Shown here piece after piece: positions 38,140 to 47,938 of a stretch of DNA of 64,000 bases. The notes beneath the pieces are model-generated. The model ran no database searches, was not told the origin of the DNA, and saw only the letters and a list, made by a program, of their open reading frames with translations. The position numbers and the translations under genes are program-made. The DNA comes from Methylobacterium longum (lineage in GTDB: Bacteria; Pseudomonadota; Alphaproteobacteria; Rhizobiales; Beijerinckiaceae): contig NZ_BPQS01000011.1 in the NCBI RefSeq assembly GCF_022179385.1, forward strand, positions 1 to 64,000, given 5' to 3'. Within the stretch, counting starts at the first letter, position 1; every line of letters starts with the position of its first letter.

Positions 38140-38346
38140 ATGACGCGCGTGAAGACCTGGACGGCCAGCCGCGGCGATATCCGCGATCCGTCCGCCGCCG
38201 ATCCCGGCGCGCCCGCGGGCGCGGCCGGCCCGCGCTGGCTGAGGCTCGGGCTCGCGGCCGCCCTGGGGCTCGTCGCCGGATCGATGCTGTTCGCCACCGA
38301 GGCCCAGGGGTGCGGCGGCAAACGGGGACAGGTTCCCCGCCGATAG
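38140..38346 (+). CDS. Small single-helix membrane or exported protein, unknown
   Basis: A 68-residue protein with a polar Asp/Ala/Pro-rich N-terminal third, one hydrophobic segment (about 34-52; [20 protein letters not shown]) and a short basic tail with one Cys (QGCGGKRG). GGGAG lies 6 nt before ATG 38140, supporting real translation. The helix could be a signal peptide of a very short secreted peptide or a membrane anchor. No family was recognised. Confidence 0.6.
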   Translation: MTRVKTWTASRGDIRDPSAADPGAPAGAAGPRWLRLGLAAALGLVAGSMLFATEAQGCGGKRGQVPRR

Positions 38347-38359
38347 GCGCCCCATTGCG

Positions 38360-40459
38360 TCAGGCGGCCCGGACGGTCGCCAGGAAGCGTTCCACCTCGT
38401 CCGTGAGGTGCTCGGACTGGAGCGACAGTTGGGTCGCCGAGGTCAACACCGCTCCGGCCGCCGCCCCGGTGTTCTCCGCCGCCCCGGCCACCCCCGCGAT
38501 CGTGCCCGTGACCGCGCTCGTGCCGATCGACGCCTGCTCGACGTTGCGGACGATCTCCTGCGTGGCCGCATCCTGCTCCTCGACGGCGGCCGCGATCATG
38601 GCCGCCACGGTGCTGATCTCTCGGATGCGGGCGGCGATCACCCCGATCGCCGAGACCGCCTCGCCGGTCGCGCCCTGCACCTGACCGATCTGCCGGCCGA
38701 TGTCGTCGGTGGCCTTCGCGGTCTGGTCGGCCAGCGCCTTGACCTCGGCGGCCACCACCGCGAAGCCGCGACCGGCCTCGCCGGCGCGGGCCGCCTCGAT
38801 GGTGGCGTTGAGCGCCAGCAGGTTGGTCTGCGCCGCGATGCCGGAGATCAGCCCCACGACGTCGCTGATCCTGGTGACGCTCCCGCTGAGAGCCTGCACG
38901 AGGGCAGCCGTCTGATCCGCCTCGCCCACCGCGGCGCGGGCCAGGTCGGCCGACCCGGAGACCTGCCGGCCGATCTCCTTCACGGAGGCACCGAGTTCCT
39001 CGGCGGCGGCCGCAACGGTTCCGACGTTGGAAGCGGCCTCGGCGGCGGCGGCCGCGACCTGGGTCGACCGGTCCGCGGTATCGGCCGCCGTGGTGGCCAG
39101 GTTTTGCGCCGTGGATTGCAAGGCGCCCGCCGAGGACGAGACCATCCCGACGATCTCGCCCGCCGCCCGCTCGAACGTATCGGCCATCCGGTGCATGGCC
39201 GCCCGGCGCTGCGCCTCGGCGCGACCTCGGTTCTCGACCGCATCCCGTTCAAGGTCTCGGGTCCGGAGCAGATTGTCCTTGAACACCTGCACGGCGACCG
39301 CCATGTCGCCGATCTCGTCGTTCCGCCGCGTGCCGGGCACGGGCGTGTCGAGGTGCCCCGCGGTGAGCCGGCGCATCGTGTCGGCTAAGCCGAAGAGCCG
39401 CCGCACCACATGGAACTGCACGATCAGGATGGCCGCCACCACCAGGCCCGCCGCGATCAGGATGGCCGCGACGGCGAGCTGCAAGCCCCAGCGGGCCCGG
39501 GCCGCAACCGCCCGCGCCCGGCCCAGGGCCGAATCGATGACCGCGAGCGCCGCGTCGGCGATCGTCTGCTGGGCGAGGATCGTCTCGTCCCACTCCGCGC
39601 TCGCAATCGAGATCTCACGCCCGGCGGCGACGTCGGCGAGGGCGACCCGCCGGATCTCGGCCAGCCTCCCGGTGAAGTTGACGGCGTCCGCCCGGTCGTA
39701 AGCCGCCTTCACGGCGGGATCGAAGTCCGCGGTCGCGACGACGCGGCGGGCGAGCGTCCAGGCCGACCGAGCTTCGGAAGCGGCCGCATTCAGCTGCGTC
39801 CAGTCGGCCGGCGTGGCGGGCCGGCCGATGGTCAGCAGTTCGCTCACCTGGGACGCGACGCGGCTGCTGGTCGTCCGGGTGAGCCAGGTCGCGGCCCGCG
39901 CATCCAGGAAACTGCCGAAATCGGATTCCGTCGCCTGGATCTCGGCTTCCGCCGCATCGGACGCCGCCTCGAACGCGACCAGCGCGCTGAGTCCGGCGTC
40001 GCTCAGCGTCTGCCGCAATACCGGATCGCGTGCCGCCGCGGGCTGGTCGAACGCTGCGTCGAGGGCTGGGCGGAGGCGCCGCAAGTCGTCCACGTGGATC
40101 CGGAGTTCGGCGCTCTTCGCCGCCAGGGGGGCATCGCCCAGGCGGTCCAATTCAGCCAGCGCATCGTCGACGGCGGCATCGAAGATATCGCGGGCTTCGA
40201 GCGCGATCTGGCGCTGGACACGGCCGGCATCGGGTTCGAGCAGGAGCGCGTTCAGGGACCAGCCCCGCTCGGCGCGGAGCTGATTCAAACTGGCGAACAG
40301 GTTGCGATCGATTTCCACGTATTCGGCCGCCCGGACCGCAGTATCGAGCCGTGTCTTGCTGCGCGCGACGTCCAAGGCAGCGATCGCGATGGCCATGACG
40401 CTCGCGAGCATCAGAATAGACATCAGGACGAACCGAATCGAGAGGCGCATCGCGATCAT
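38360..40459 (-). CDS. Methyl-accepting chemotaxis protein
   Basis: A 699-residue chemoreceptor. Membrane helices at about 8-28 and 325-345 bracket a periplasmic helical domain with [13 protein letters not shown], reminiscent of nitrate/nitrite-sensing-type four-helix ligand domains. A HAMP domain (about 346-400; [23 protein letters not shown]) and the signalling hairpin follow, with the conserved tip [37 protein letters not shown] region (about 530-570). No pentapeptide tether ends the protein. Ligand is unknown. The upstream region is unusually AT-rich and carries a palindromic motif at 40500-40520. Confidence 0.92.
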   Translation of the reverse strand: MIAMRLSIRFVLMSILMLASVMAIAIAALDVARSKTRLDTAVRAAEYVEIDRNLFASLNQLRAERGWSLNALLLEPDAGRVQRQIALEARDIFDAAVDDALAELDRLGDAPLAAKSAELRIHVDDLRRLRPALDAAFDQPAAARDPVLRQTLSDAGLSALVAFEAASDAAEAEIQATESDFGSFLDARAATWLTRTTSSRVASQVSELLTIGRPATPADWTQLNAAASEARSAWTLARRVVATADFDPAVKAAYDRADAVNFTGRLAEIRRVALADVAAGREISIASAEWDETILAQQTIADAALAVIDSALGRARAVAARARWGLQLAVAAILIAAGLVVAAILIVQFHVVRRLFGLADTMRRLTAGHLDTPVPGTRRNDEIGDMAVAVQVFKDNLLRTRDLERDAVENRGRAEAQRRAAMHRMADTFERAAGEIVGMVSSSAGALQSTAQNLATTAADTADRSTQVAAAAAEAASNVGTVAAAAEELGASVKEIGRQVSGSADLARAAVGEADQTAALVQALSGSVTRISDVVGLISGIAAQTNLLALNATIEAARAGEAGRGFAVVAAEVKALADQTAKATDDIGRQIGQVQGATGEAVSAIGVIAARIREISTVAAMIAAAVEEQDAATQEIVRNVEQASIGTSAVTGTIAGVAGAAENTGAAAGAVLTSATQLSLQSEHLTDEVERFLATVRAA

Positions 40460-40499
40460 CCGACAAACTTAGGATCAACAACGATCCCATGTTTTTAAC

Positions 40500-40520
40500 T
40501 TGAATGATCTTTATCATCAA
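40500..40520 (-). promoter_or_regulatory. Operator-like dyad upstream of the chemoreceptor gene
   Basis: Sequence between these positions is TTGAATGAT-CTTT-ATCATCAA, a dyad with one unpaired base, in a region markedly richer in A+T than the rest of the window. It lies 41-61 bp before the chemoreceptor start, a position suiting a regulator site or promoter element. A second dyad, GGATC-AACAAC-GATCC (40472-40487), is closer to the start. No sigma-28-type promoter could be identified with confidence. Confidence 0.35.
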
Positions 40521-40572
40521 GAGAAAATTCATGATATCTAATAAGGTATCGCGGATCTAAATTATTCTGATG

Positions 40573-40665
40573 CTATAAGTCACCATACTCAATCTGCGAA
40601 TGTTCAGAAGTTTTCGGTCCATTCGAGCAATATTTGATCGCCGTCTGCACGTCGATGATCGGCAC
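40573..40665 (-). pseudogene. AT-richer coding remnant downstream of cbbY
   Basis: Past the cbbY stop, a reverse-strand frame from GTG 40665 to the stop 40573-40575 reads VPIIDVQTAIKYCSNGPKTS followed by EHSQIEYGDL. It uses AAA, TAT, AAT, ACT and TTA codons that are rare in this genome. It is open further upstream only in a frame overlapping cbbY. It may be a 30-codon remnant of a transferred gene, or chance. No family recognised. Confidence 0.3.
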
Positions 40666-40730
40666 AGCTGCGGCGTCGGAACGATCGTCGGGCGTCCCGG
40701 GAGGATCGGTCGGGACCGCGCCGGCCGCGT

Positions 40731-41480
40731 TTACCGACGGCCCGCGTGCCAGTCCTGCAGGGCCGCCAGCGTCACCACATGACCCGGCCATGCCAGCCCG
40801 GCGAGATGCCGATGAGGGCGACCCGGCTCGCCGAGATCGGACACCGCCGAGAAGGCACCGTCGAGCCGGTGGCTCTCGGTGTAGCGGCTGCGGGTCGCGA
40901 GGACCGGCAGGCCGGCGCCGCGGGCCGAGGCGATGCCGGCAGTCGAATCCTCGAACGCCACCGCCTCCGTGGCGGCGACATCCAGGCCGGCGAGCGCCAG
41001 CAGAAAGATATCGGGGGCCGGCTTCTTGCGCTTCGCCTCGTCGCCGGACGCGATCACGTCGAAGGGTTGGGCACCCGGCGGGAAGTTGACGGCCAGGAGT
41101 TGGTCGACGTTCGGCCGACTGGTGGTGGTGGCGATCGCGAGCCGGATCCCGGCCCCCCGGGCCTCGGCGACGAGTCGGGCAATCCCGGGGCGCAGGGGCA
41201 ACCGGCATTCCGACAGGAGTTCGCCATACCCGGCGGTCTTGCGGGCGTGAATCTCGGGAGCCAGCGCGTGGAGCGCGCCCGCCTCGGCCGCGTGCTGCGT
41301 GTCGATGTAGTGGGCAAGGCGCTCCTTGCCGCCCATCACGGTGAGCAGGTCGGCGTAGAGCGCCGCATCCCAGTGCCAGGGCAGGCCGACGGCCGCGAAG
41401 GCGCGGTTGAAGGCCTGCCGGTGCAGGTCCTCGGTCTCGGCGAGGGTCCCATCGACGTCGAAGATCAGCGCCCTCAGCAC
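40731..41480 (-). CDS. cbbY: HAD hydrolase, CbbY-type sugar bisphosphate phosphatase
   Basis: A 249-residue HAD phosphatase of the beta-phosphoglucomutase-like subclass. It has the nucleophile motif [23 protein letters not shown], the Lys of KKPAPDIF and [15 protein letters not shown]. CbbY proteins dephosphorylate xylulose-1,5-bisphosphate, an inhibitory by-product of RuBisCO. The gene overlaps rpe by 7 bp and closes the cbb gene set. With no RuBisCO in view its substrate may be another sugar bisphosphate. ATG 41480 starts directly at the HAD fold. Confidence 0.88.
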   Translation of the reverse strand: MLRALIFDVDGTLAETEDLHRQAFNRAFAAVGLPWHWDAALYADLLTVMGGKERLAHYIDTQHAAEAGALHALAPEIHARKTAGYGELLSECRLPLRPGIARLVAEARGAGIRLAIATTTSRPNVDQLLAVNFPPGAQPFDVIASGDEAKRKKPAPDIFLLALAGLDVAATEAVAFEDSTAGIASARGAGLPVLATRSRYTESHRLDGAFSAVSDLGEPGRPHRHLAGLAWPGHVVTLAALQDWHAGRR

Positions 41481-42163
41481 GTGAGGTCGCGACCGGAGGC
41501 GCCCTCCGCGCTCTCACGGATCGCCGCGATGCGCTCCGCGTAGGCCTGCGGGCCGCCGCTGAAGACCGCGTTGCCGGCCACGAAGGTGTCGGCGCCGGCA
41601 CGGCTTGCCGCCTTCACGGTCTCGGCATCAATGCCGCCGTCGACCTGGATGCGGATGTCCCGACCGGCCGCCATGGCCCGCACCCGGGCCACAGCCTCCA
41701 TGCTGCTCTTTAGGAACTTCTGGCCGCCGAAGCCGGGATTGACGGTCATCACCAGCACCAGATCCACGAGGTCAAGCACTGGCTCGACCATCGTCGCGGG
41801 GGTACCGGGATTGATCGCCACGCCCGCGCGCTTGCCGAGGTCGCGGATGGTCTGGAGCGAGCGATGGATGTGCGGCCCGGCCTCGGCGTGGACCGTGATC
41901 CCGTCGGCGCCGGCCTCCGCGAAAGCGGCGAGGTAAGGATCGGCCGGGGCGATCATCAGGTGAACGTCGAAGAACTTGTCGCTGTGCGGCCGGAGCGCCT
42001 TCACCACCGGTGGCCCGAAGGTGATGTTGGGCACGAAGTGGCCGTCCATCACGTCGAGGTGGATCCAGTCGGCCCCGGCCGCGTCGACGGCGCGGGTTTC
42101 TTCCGCCAAGCGCGCGAAATCGGCCGAGAGGATCGATGGGGCGATAACGGGAGGCAGCATCAC
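41474..42163 (-). CDS. rpe: Ribulose-phosphate 3-epimerase
   Basis: A 229-residue TIM-barrel enzyme interconverting ribulose-5-phosphate and xylulose-5-phosphate. Visible motifs are [47 protein letters not shown] and the phosphate-binding VDGGI and VAGNAVF. The start is ATG 42163, with an adjacent second ATG. It supplies ribulose-5-phosphate, the substrate of phosphoribulokinase encoded upstream (124-bp gap), and overlaps cbbY. Confidence 0.95.
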   Translation of the reverse strand: MMLPPVIAPSILSADFARLAEETRAVDAAGADWIHLDVMDGHFVPNITFGPPVVKALRPHSDKFFDVHLMIAPADPYLAAFAEAGADGITVHAEAGPHIHRSLQTIRDLGKRAGVAINPGTPATMVEPVLDLVDLVLVMTVNPGFGGQKFLKSSMEAVARVRAMAAGRDIRIQVDGGIDAETVKAASRAGADTFVAGNAVFSGGPQAYAERIAAIRESAEGASGRDLTC

Positions 42164-42287
42164 GGATCTTCCAACAACAATCGGGCTGAGATGGCGTTCG
42201 GCGCACGGGCCGGCCCCACCTGGTCCCTCATCCTGAGGTGCCGGGTGGGAGCGACGTTTCAGGTGGTTCCACGGTGCGCCTCCCCGG

Positions 42288-43148
42288 TCAGGCCAGCCGG
42301 CGCCGCCGCTCGACGAGCTGCATGATCATCGGCGTCAGGATCAGCTGCATGGCGAGATCCAGCTTTCCACCCGGGATCACGATGGAATTGGCCCGGCTCA
42401 TGAAGCTGTCGTGGATCATGGAGACGAGGTAGGAAAAATCGATCCCCTTCGGATCCTTGAAGCGGATCACGACCAGCGACTCGTCGGCGGTGGGGATCCA
42501 GCGGGCGATGAACGGGTTCGAGGTATCGACCGTCGGCACTCGCTGGAAGTTGATGTCGGTGAAGGAGAATTGCGGACAGATGGTCTGCACGTAGTCGGGC
42601 ATGCGCCGCAGGATCACGTCCGTGACGGCGTCGGTGGAGTAACCACGGAACGAGCGGTCCCGGTGCAGCTTCTGGATCCATTCGAGGTTGATCACCGGCA
42701 CGACGCCGATCTTCAGGTCGGCGTAACGGGCGATGTCGACGTCCGGGTCGGCCACGCAGCCGTGCAGCCCCTCGTAGAACAGAAGATCGGAATCCGGCGG
42801 GAAGGACTCCCACGCGGAGAAGCTGCCCTCCGGGATGCCGTAGGCTTGCGCGTCGTGGGCGTCGTGGGCGTAATGGCGGGTCCGGCCAGTCCCGGCCTCG
42901 GCGTAGCTGCGGAACACAGCCTCCAGTTCCGGCAGCAGGTTCGCCCGCGGCGCGAAATGGGACAGGGTCGGCTCGCGCGCCATCATGGCCCGCATCGTAT
43001 CCCGGTCGAAGGCGTGGAAGCCGTCGCCCTCGATGAACACCGCCCGCACATCCTCCCGGCGGAAGATCTGCTCGAAGGTGTTGCGCACCGAGGTGGTGCC
43101 GGCCCCGGAGGATCCGGTCACCGAGATGATGGGGTGCCGCGCGGACAT
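42288..43148 (-). CDS. cbbP: Phosphoribulokinase
   Basis: A 286-residue proteobacterial-type kinase forming ribulose-1,5-bisphosphate from ribulose-5-phosphate and ATP. The P-loop is [13 protein letters not shown] (about residues 9-21), followed by [37 protein letters not shown] and [13 protein letters not shown]. Length fits bacterial PRK. In Methylorubrum extorquens, which has no Calvin cycle for growth, this enzyme is reported to be essential for methylotrophy because its product acts as an effector of the LysR regulator QscR; the same role is plausible here. It lies 34 bp after fbp on the same strand. Confidence 0.95.
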   Translation of the reverse strand: MSARHPIISVTGSSGAGTTSVRNTFEQIFRREDVRAVFIEGDGFHAFDRDTMRAMMAREPTLSHFAPRANLLPELEAVFRSYAEAGTGRTRHYAHDAHDAQAYGIPEGSFSAWESFPPDSDLLFYEGLHGCVADPDVDIARYADLKIGVVPVINLEWIQKLHRDRSFRGYSTDAVTDVILRRMPDYVQTICPQFSFTDINFQRVPTVDTSNPFIARWIPTADESLVVIRFKDPKGIDFSYLVSMIHDSFMSRANSIVIPGGKLDLAMQLILTPMIMQLVERRRRLA

Positions 43149-43182
43149 GTCCCTGGACTTCTCCCTGGACTTCGCGTTGCGC

Positions 43183-44238
43183 CTAAGACCGTATCAGGCC
43201 GCGCTGGCCGAAGAGCGGCGAGCGGCCGGCATCGGGCTTGCCGCCGCCGTAGTAGGTCGCGACGCAGTCCACCTCCTCGGTGGAGCCGCAGACCAGCGGC
43301 GCCCGCTCGTGGATGCCGGTGGCCACGAGATCGAGGATCCGCGTCTGTCCATCGGTGGCGGCGCCGCCGGCCTGCTCGATCAACATCGCCACGGGGGCGA
43401 CCTCGTAGAGCAGCCGGAGGCGGCCGCGAGCGTAGTTCTTCCGCGCGTCCCCCGGGTAGAGAAACACGCCGCCGCGGGTCAGGACGCGCTGGATGTCGGC
43501 CACCAGGGAGGCCAGCCAGCGCATGTTGTAGTCCTTGTCGCGCGGGCCCTCGGTGCCGCGCTGGCAATCCTCGATGTAGGCCTTGACCGGCGCATCCCAG
43601 TGCCGGGCGTTCGAGGCGTTGATGGCGAATTCCTTCGCGGAGGCCGGCACCGACATGGCCGGGCTCGTGAGGCGGAACGTGCCCTCGGCACGGTCCAGCA
43701 CGTAGCATTGGGTGCCCTCGCCGAGGGTCAGGATCAGCGCGGTGGCCGGGCCGTAGGTCACGAAACCGGCGGCGATCTGCGCCGAGCCGGGGGTCGTGAA
43801 CGAGGCCAGGGGGTTGGCCGGATCCTTGATCGACGGCCGGATGCCGAAGATCATGCCCACCGCCATGTTCACGCCGATGTTCGACGAGCCGTCGAGGGGG
43901 TCGATGGCGACCGCCAGCGGCGCGTCCGGGTTCAGCCGCATCACCTCCTCGGCCTCCTCGGAGGCGACCTCGGCGACCGGCGCACTCCGCAGGGCCGCCG
44001 TCACGCTCTCGTGAGCGATCACGTCGAGGGCCTTCTGCACGTCGCCGTCGCTGTTATGGTCCCCCGCCGCCGCGAGGTCGCCCCCGAGCGCACCGCGCCC
44101 GATCCGCTCGCTGATCTCGACCGCCGAGCGGGCCACGGCCGCGATCACCGCGGCAGCGTCCGTCAGCGCCGGGTCCGCTTTCACGGCCTGCGCGAGGCAC
44201 GTCTCGAGGGGCGTCCCGATCGCCGCTGAAATTGCCAT
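43183..44238 (-). CDS. fbp: Class 1 fructose-1,6-bisphosphatase
   Basis: A 351-residue enzyme converting fructose-1,6-bisphosphate to fructose-6-phosphate. The substrate-binding signature AIDPLDGSSNIGVN (about 114-127), metal-binding Glu in SEEAEEV and the GVFLYPGDARKNYARGRLRLLYE block are all present. ATG 44238 has an AGGAGGAG ribosome site upstream; the longer frame to 44394 is rejected. It is the first gene of the set fbp-cbbP-rpe-cbbY, transcribed divergently from cbbR with 173 bp between starts. Confidence 0.95.
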   Translation of the reverse strand: MAISAAIGTPLETCLAQAVKADPALTDAAAVIAAVARSAVEISERIGRGALGGDLAAAGDHNSDGDVQKALDVIAHESVTAALRSAPVAEVASEEAEEVMRLNPDAPLAVAIDPLDGSSNIGVNMAVGMIFGIRPSIKDPANPLASFTTPGSAQIAAGFVTYGPATALILTLGEGTQCYVLDRAEGTFRLTSPAMSVPASAKEFAINASNARHWDAPVKAYIEDCQRGTEGPRDKDYNMRWLASLVADIQRVLTRGGVFLYPGDARKNYARGRLRLLYEVAPVAMLIEQAGGAATDGQTRILDLVATGIHERAPLVCGSTEEVDCVATYYGGGKPDAGRSPLFGQRGLIRS

Positions 44239-44360
44239 CGGCCTACTCCTCCTGCTCGGATCCCGTCCGTCGGGATCGTGCGTTCCGCGCCGGCTCTGTA
44301 GCGGCCGTCCAGGTCCCAAGATAGCGGTCTCTGTCTCCGGATCGACAAGAACCCGCGTCC

Positions 44361-44386
44361 AGACCGCCAAGATTTCTGTTCGGTCT
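44361..44386. promoter_or_regulatory. Candidate CbbR operator between fbp and cbbR
   Basis: AGACCG (44361-44366) and CGGTCT (44381-44386) form a perfect dyad with a 14-bp spacer in the divergent fbp/cbbR promoter region, 25-50 bp before the cbbR start. Another CGGTCT lies at 44325-44330. Spaced half-sites like this in a LysR-controlled divergent promoter suit the regulator's own binding site. The assignment is positional. Confidence 0.45.
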
Positions 44387-44411
44387 TGTGCCATAGGACG
44401 AAAAAAACGAG

Positions 44412-45368
44412 ATGTCCGCCATGCGCAACCTCTCCCTCAAGCAGCTTCAGGCGGTCGCTGCGGTCGCCCGCCTCGGCACCATGACCCGGGCGGCGCAGGA
44501 GCTGAACGTCACCTCCGCCGCGCTCTACGCGCGCATCCGGCAACTGGAGGAGGAGGCCGGGCTGCTGCTGTTCGACCGCACGCCCGGCGGCCTCAAGCCG
44601 ACCGATGCCGGACGCGAGATGCTCTGGGCCATCGACAGCATCAACACTGTCCTGGAGACCTGCACCGACCGGCTGCGGACCCTGCGCGGCGCCGAGGGCG
44701 GGCGCGTGGCGCTCGGCGTCGTGTCGACCGCCAAGTATTTCGCGCCGCAGGTGATCGCCGGGTTCGTCAAGAAGCATCCCGGCGTCGAGATCAGCCTGTC
44801 GGTGCGCAACCGCGGCCAGACCGTCGAGGCCCTGCGCGGCTACGAGATCGATTTCGCCCTGATGGGCCGCCCGCCCCGGGATTTCCCGATCGAGGCGGCA
44901 ACCTTCGGTCCGCACCCGATCGTGCTGATCGCCCCCCCGGATCACCCCCTCGCGGGCAGGGCCGGCCTGAACCGGGAGGATCTCGCCGATCAGCCGTTCT
45001 TCCTGCGCGAGGAGGGCTCGGGCACCCGCATGGTCTTCGAGGAGTTCATGGCCGGCGTCCTGGTGAAGCGGGCGCCGCTCGACATCGACACTGGGTCGAA
45101 CGAGACCATCAAGCAGGCTGTCATGGCCGGGCTCGGCATCGCGTTGCTCTCCGTCCACTCGGTGGCGGCCGAACTGGAGAGCGGACGCCTCGTGCTCCTC
45201 AACGTGAAGGGCCTGCCGATCCGGCGGGACTGGTACGCGGTCCGCCGCGCCGACAAGGTGCTGGGCCCGGCGGCTTCCGCGGTCTGGTCCTACCTGATGG
45301 CGGAGGGCGCGCGCAGCCTGCCGGGCGTCGCGCAGAGCGGCTTGGCGCTCACGGGAGTCCGGGCTTGA
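44412..45368 (+). CDS. cbbR: LysR-type regulator, CbbR-like
   Basis: A 318-residue regulator. The N-terminal winged helix (about 4-65; LSLKQLQAVAAVARLGTMTRAAQELNVTSAALYARIRQLE) is followed by the two-lobed effector domain. It starts with MRNLSLKQL as CbbR proteins do; ATG 44412 and ATG 44421 both fit. Its divergent position against fbp-cbbP-rpe-cbbY indicates control of those genes, probably responding to a phosphorylated sugar. It is coupled by a 4-bp TTGA overlap to a flavoprotein gene downstream. QscR, a related LysR protein, is the other candidate identity, but gene order favours CbbR. Confidence 0.85.
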   Translation: MSAMRNLSLKQLQAVAAVARLGTMTRAAQELNVTSAALYARIRQLEEEAGLLLFDRTPGGLKPTDAGREMLWAIDSINTVLETCTDRLRTLRGAEGGRVALGVVSTAKYFAPQVIAGFVKKHPGVEISLSVRNRGQTVEALRGYEIDFALMGRPPRDFPIEAATFGPHPIVLIAPPDHPLAGRAGLNREDLADQPFFLREEGSGTRMVFEEFMAGVLVKRAPLDIDTGSNETIKQAVMAGLGIALLSVHSVAAELESGRLVLLNVKGLPIRRDWYAVRRADKVLGPAASAVWSYLMAEGARSLPGVAQSGLALTGVRA

Positions 45369-46606
45369 GCGCGGCCGGGATCGTCGTCGCCGGCGCGGGA
45401 CAGGCGGGCTTCCAGCTCGCCGCCTCCCTGCGCGAGGGCGGGTTCAGGGACCCGATCACCCTGGTGGGCGACGAGGCCGCCCTCCCCTACCAGCGTCCGC
45501 CCCTGTCGAAGGCCTACCTCGCCGGGAAGACCGACCAGGCGGGGCTGTTCCTGCGGCCGCCGGGCTTCTTCGCCGAGCACGCGATCGGCCACCGGCCGAG
45601 CATCCGCGCCGTCGGGGTCGACCGGGCGGAGCGCCGCCTGCGCCTCTCAGACGGCGCGAGCCTGCCCTACGACCACCTGGTGCTCGCGACCGGCGCGCGC
45701 AACCGGCCCCTGCCAGTCCCGGGCGCCGACCTCCACGGCGTACACCAGCTGCGCGGCCTCGCGGATGCCGACGCGCTCAAAACGGAGATCGAAGCGGCGC
45801 GGGCGATCGTCGTGGTGGGCGCCGGCTTCATCGGTCTCGAATTCGCGGCCGTGGCGGCCGCGCGCGGCCTTCCCGTGACGGTGATCGAGGCGGCCGAGCG
45901 TCCGATGGCCCGGGCGGTCTCGGCGGAGATGGGGGATTTCTTCCGAGGCGCCCAGGAGGGGATGGGCGTGCGCTTCGCCTTCGGTGCCGGCGTCACCGCG
46001 ATCCTCGGGCGGGACGGGCATGCGGCCGGTGTCGCGCTGGCCGATGGCCGGGACCTCGTCGCCGACCTCGTCCTCGTCGGGATCGGCGTGCTGCCGAACC
46101 GGGAGCTCGCCGCGGAGGCGGGCCTGCCGGCCGAGGACGGGGTGCGGGTCGACGCGTTCCTCGCCACACCCGACCCGGCCATCTCGGCGATCGGCGACTG
46201 CGCCCGGTTCCCCAGCCCCTTCGCCCGGGGGCTCACGCCGGACGGCACGGTGCGCATCGAATCGGTGCAGAACGCCATCGACCAGGGGCGCTGCCTCGCG
46301 GCCCGGCTCGTCGGAAAACCCGCCGTCTACGGGGCGCTGCCCTGGTTCTGGAGCGACCAGGGCCCGCACAAGCTGCAGATCGCCGGGCTGTCGGGCGCCG
46401 GCGACGCCAGGGTGGTCCGCGGTTCCGGCAACGCCTTCTCGGTGTTCCGCTTCCGCGACGGGCGCCTGAGTGCGGTGGAATCCGTCGACCGGGCGGGCGA
46501 CCACATGATCGCCCGGCGGCTCCTCGCGGTCGGGACGCCGCTGACACCGGAACAGGCAGCCGATCCGGCCTTCGACCTCAAGGCGTTGGCGCTGCAGCGG
46601 CCCTGA
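45365..46606 (+). CDS. FAD-dependent ferredoxin/rubredoxin reductase family protein
   Basis: A 413-residue flavoprotein. FAD motif VVAGAGQAGFQLAASLRE (about 7-24), YQRPPLSKAYL, the NAD motif VVVGAGFIGLEFAAVAAARG (about 150) and the second FAD block AIGDCARFPSPF (about 278) are intact. The C-terminal lobe with WFWSDQGPHKLQIAG is typical of ferredoxin reductases partnering P450 or dioxygenase systems. Start is TTG 45365, overlapping the cbbR stop by TTGA. No ferredoxin or oxygenase gene is nearby, so its redox partner is unknown. Linkage to cbbR may be incidental. Confidence 0.87.
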   Translation: MSAAGIVVAGAGQAGFQLAASLREGGFRDPITLVGDEAALPYQRPPLSKAYLAGKTDQAGLFLRPPGFFAEHAIGHRPSIRAVGVDRAERRLRLSDGASLPYDHLVLATGARNRPLPVPGADLHGVHQLRGLADADALKTEIEAARAIVVVGAGFIGLEFAAVAAARGLPVTVIEAAERPMARAVSAEMGDFFRGAQEGMGVRFAFGAGVTAILGRDGHAAGVALADGRDLVADLVLVGIGVLPNRELAAEAGLPAEDGVRVDAFLATPDPAISAIGDCARFPSPFARGLTPDGTVRIESVQNAIDQGRCLAARLVGKPAVYGALPWFWSDQGPHKLQIAGLSGAGDARVVRGSGNAFSVFRFRDGRLSAVESVDRAGDHMIARRLLAVGTPLTPEQAADPAFDLKALALQRP

Positions 46607-46614
46607 CGATCCGC

Positions 46615-47856
46615 TCAGCCCGGGAACGCGACGGGGGGCGACTTCTGCCGCAGGGCGATGGCGGTGCCGATGCCGAGCGCCAGGATGGTGACGGCACAGG
46701 CCGCGAGCGCTCCGAACTGGCCGAGGCCGATCAGGGCCTGCCCGATCACCGCGACGCCGAGCGCCTGCCCGCAGAAGAACGAGAAGGCGTGGAGCGCCAC
46801 CGCCGAGGCGCGGGCGGTGGGCGCCACCTCGGTCACCTGGGTTTGATAGGTGTTGTGCAGCATGTAGAATCCGAGGCCCATGGCGGTGAGCGCGGCGCAA
46901 TCGACCTGCCAGGAACCGGCGAGCCCGACCACCGTCAGGGACACGCCGCAGATCAGGCCGCCGCCGATCAGCATCCGCGGCAGGCCGAGCAGCCGCACCA
47001 GCAGGCCGACGAGCGCCGAGTAGAGCAGGCCGCCGACCGCGAACCCCGCCAGCACGAGCCCGGCCTCGCGGGGGCCGCCCTCCCCGCGGGCCTCGATCAG
47101 AGGAGCGAGGTGCGGGAACACGCCGAAGATCGCGATGGCCTCGATGAACACCGCCGAGAACAGCACCCGCGCCCGGGGATTGCCCAGGATCGTCCGATAG
47201 CGCCGCACCGCCTCGCCGAAGGCCGGCCGCCGGGCGGGAGCCCGGCCGGTCCGATCGAAGCCGAACACGGTCGCCCCGCAGGCGACGGCTGCCACCACAG
47301 CGGTGACGGCGAAGACACCGCGCCAGCCGATCGCCGCCTCGATCAGGCCCGCGAAGGTCGAGCCCGAGAGCTGGCCGAGGATCACCGCGACCAGGAACCG
47401 CCCGATCGCCACCTGCCGGCTCTCCATCGGCACGCGGTCGCCCAGCAGCGCCAACGAGAGGGGAATGCAGCCGCCGGCCGCCGCCCCCGCCAGCATGCGC
47501 AGGCCGAACAGGCTACCGATATCCGGGGCGACGCTGCACAGGGTGAGGGCCACGGCGAGCACCGCCAGGCAGGTGCTCATCACCCGTTCCTTGCCGAGCG
47601 CGTCGCCGATCGGCCCGAGCACCGGCTGGATGAACGCGTAGGGCAGCGCGAAGGCGGTGGAGAGCAGCGCCACCGTGTGGGCGTCGCTCGCGAGATCCCG
47701 GGCGAGCACGCCGACGAGCGGTTCCACCGAGCGAAGCGCGAAGGTGCTGCCGAACCCCGCGCAGGCCAGCACGACGATCAGGCGCGGGATCGACGTGGCC
47801 GGCGCCGCGGGACGCGTCGCGGCGGGGGTGAGCGCCGATTCGGTGCTGTCGGTCAT
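46615..47856 (-). CDS. MFS transporter, DHA1-like
   Basis: A 413-residue, 12-helix carrier. Motif A-like sequence GPIGDALGKERVM and the repeat-half linker FGFDRTGRAPARRP are visible. The hydrophobic core starts at residue 24. DHA1 proteins mostly export drugs or metabolites. The substrate is unknown. The gene is convergent with the flavoprotein gene with 8 bp between stops. Confidence 0.85.
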   Translation of the reverse strand: MTDSTESALTPAATRPAAPATSIPRLIVVLACAGFGSTFALRSVEPLVGVLARDLASDAHTVALLSTAFALPYAFIQPVLGPIGDALGKERVMSTCLAVLAVALTLCSVAPDIGSLFGLRMLAGAAAGGCIPLSLALLGDRVPMESRQVAIGRFLVAVILGQLSGSTFAGLIEAAIGWRGVFAVTAVVAAVACGATVFGFDRTGRAPARRPAFGEAVRRYRTILGNPRARVLFSAVFIEAIAIFGVFPHLAPLIEARGEGGPREAGLVLAGFAVGGLLYSALVGLLVRLLGLPRMLIGGGLICGVSLTVVGLAGSWQVDCAALTAMGLGFYMLHNTYQTQVTEVAPTARASAVALHAFSFFCGQALGVAVIGQALIGLGQFGALAACAVTILALGIGTAIALRQKSPPVAFPG

Positions 47857-47938
47857 GGGGACGCTTCGCGACGCGGTCTAAACCAGACTCGCGGCATCGC
47901 ATCTCCACCGCCGCAGCGGAACCCCGCCGCGCGACAGA

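Noticed and set aside
40472..40496. GGATC-N6-GATCC followed by TTTTT as an intrinsic terminator on the plus strand
   Set aside because: No plus-strand gene precedes it, and the 5-bp stem is weak and separated from the T-tract by four bases.
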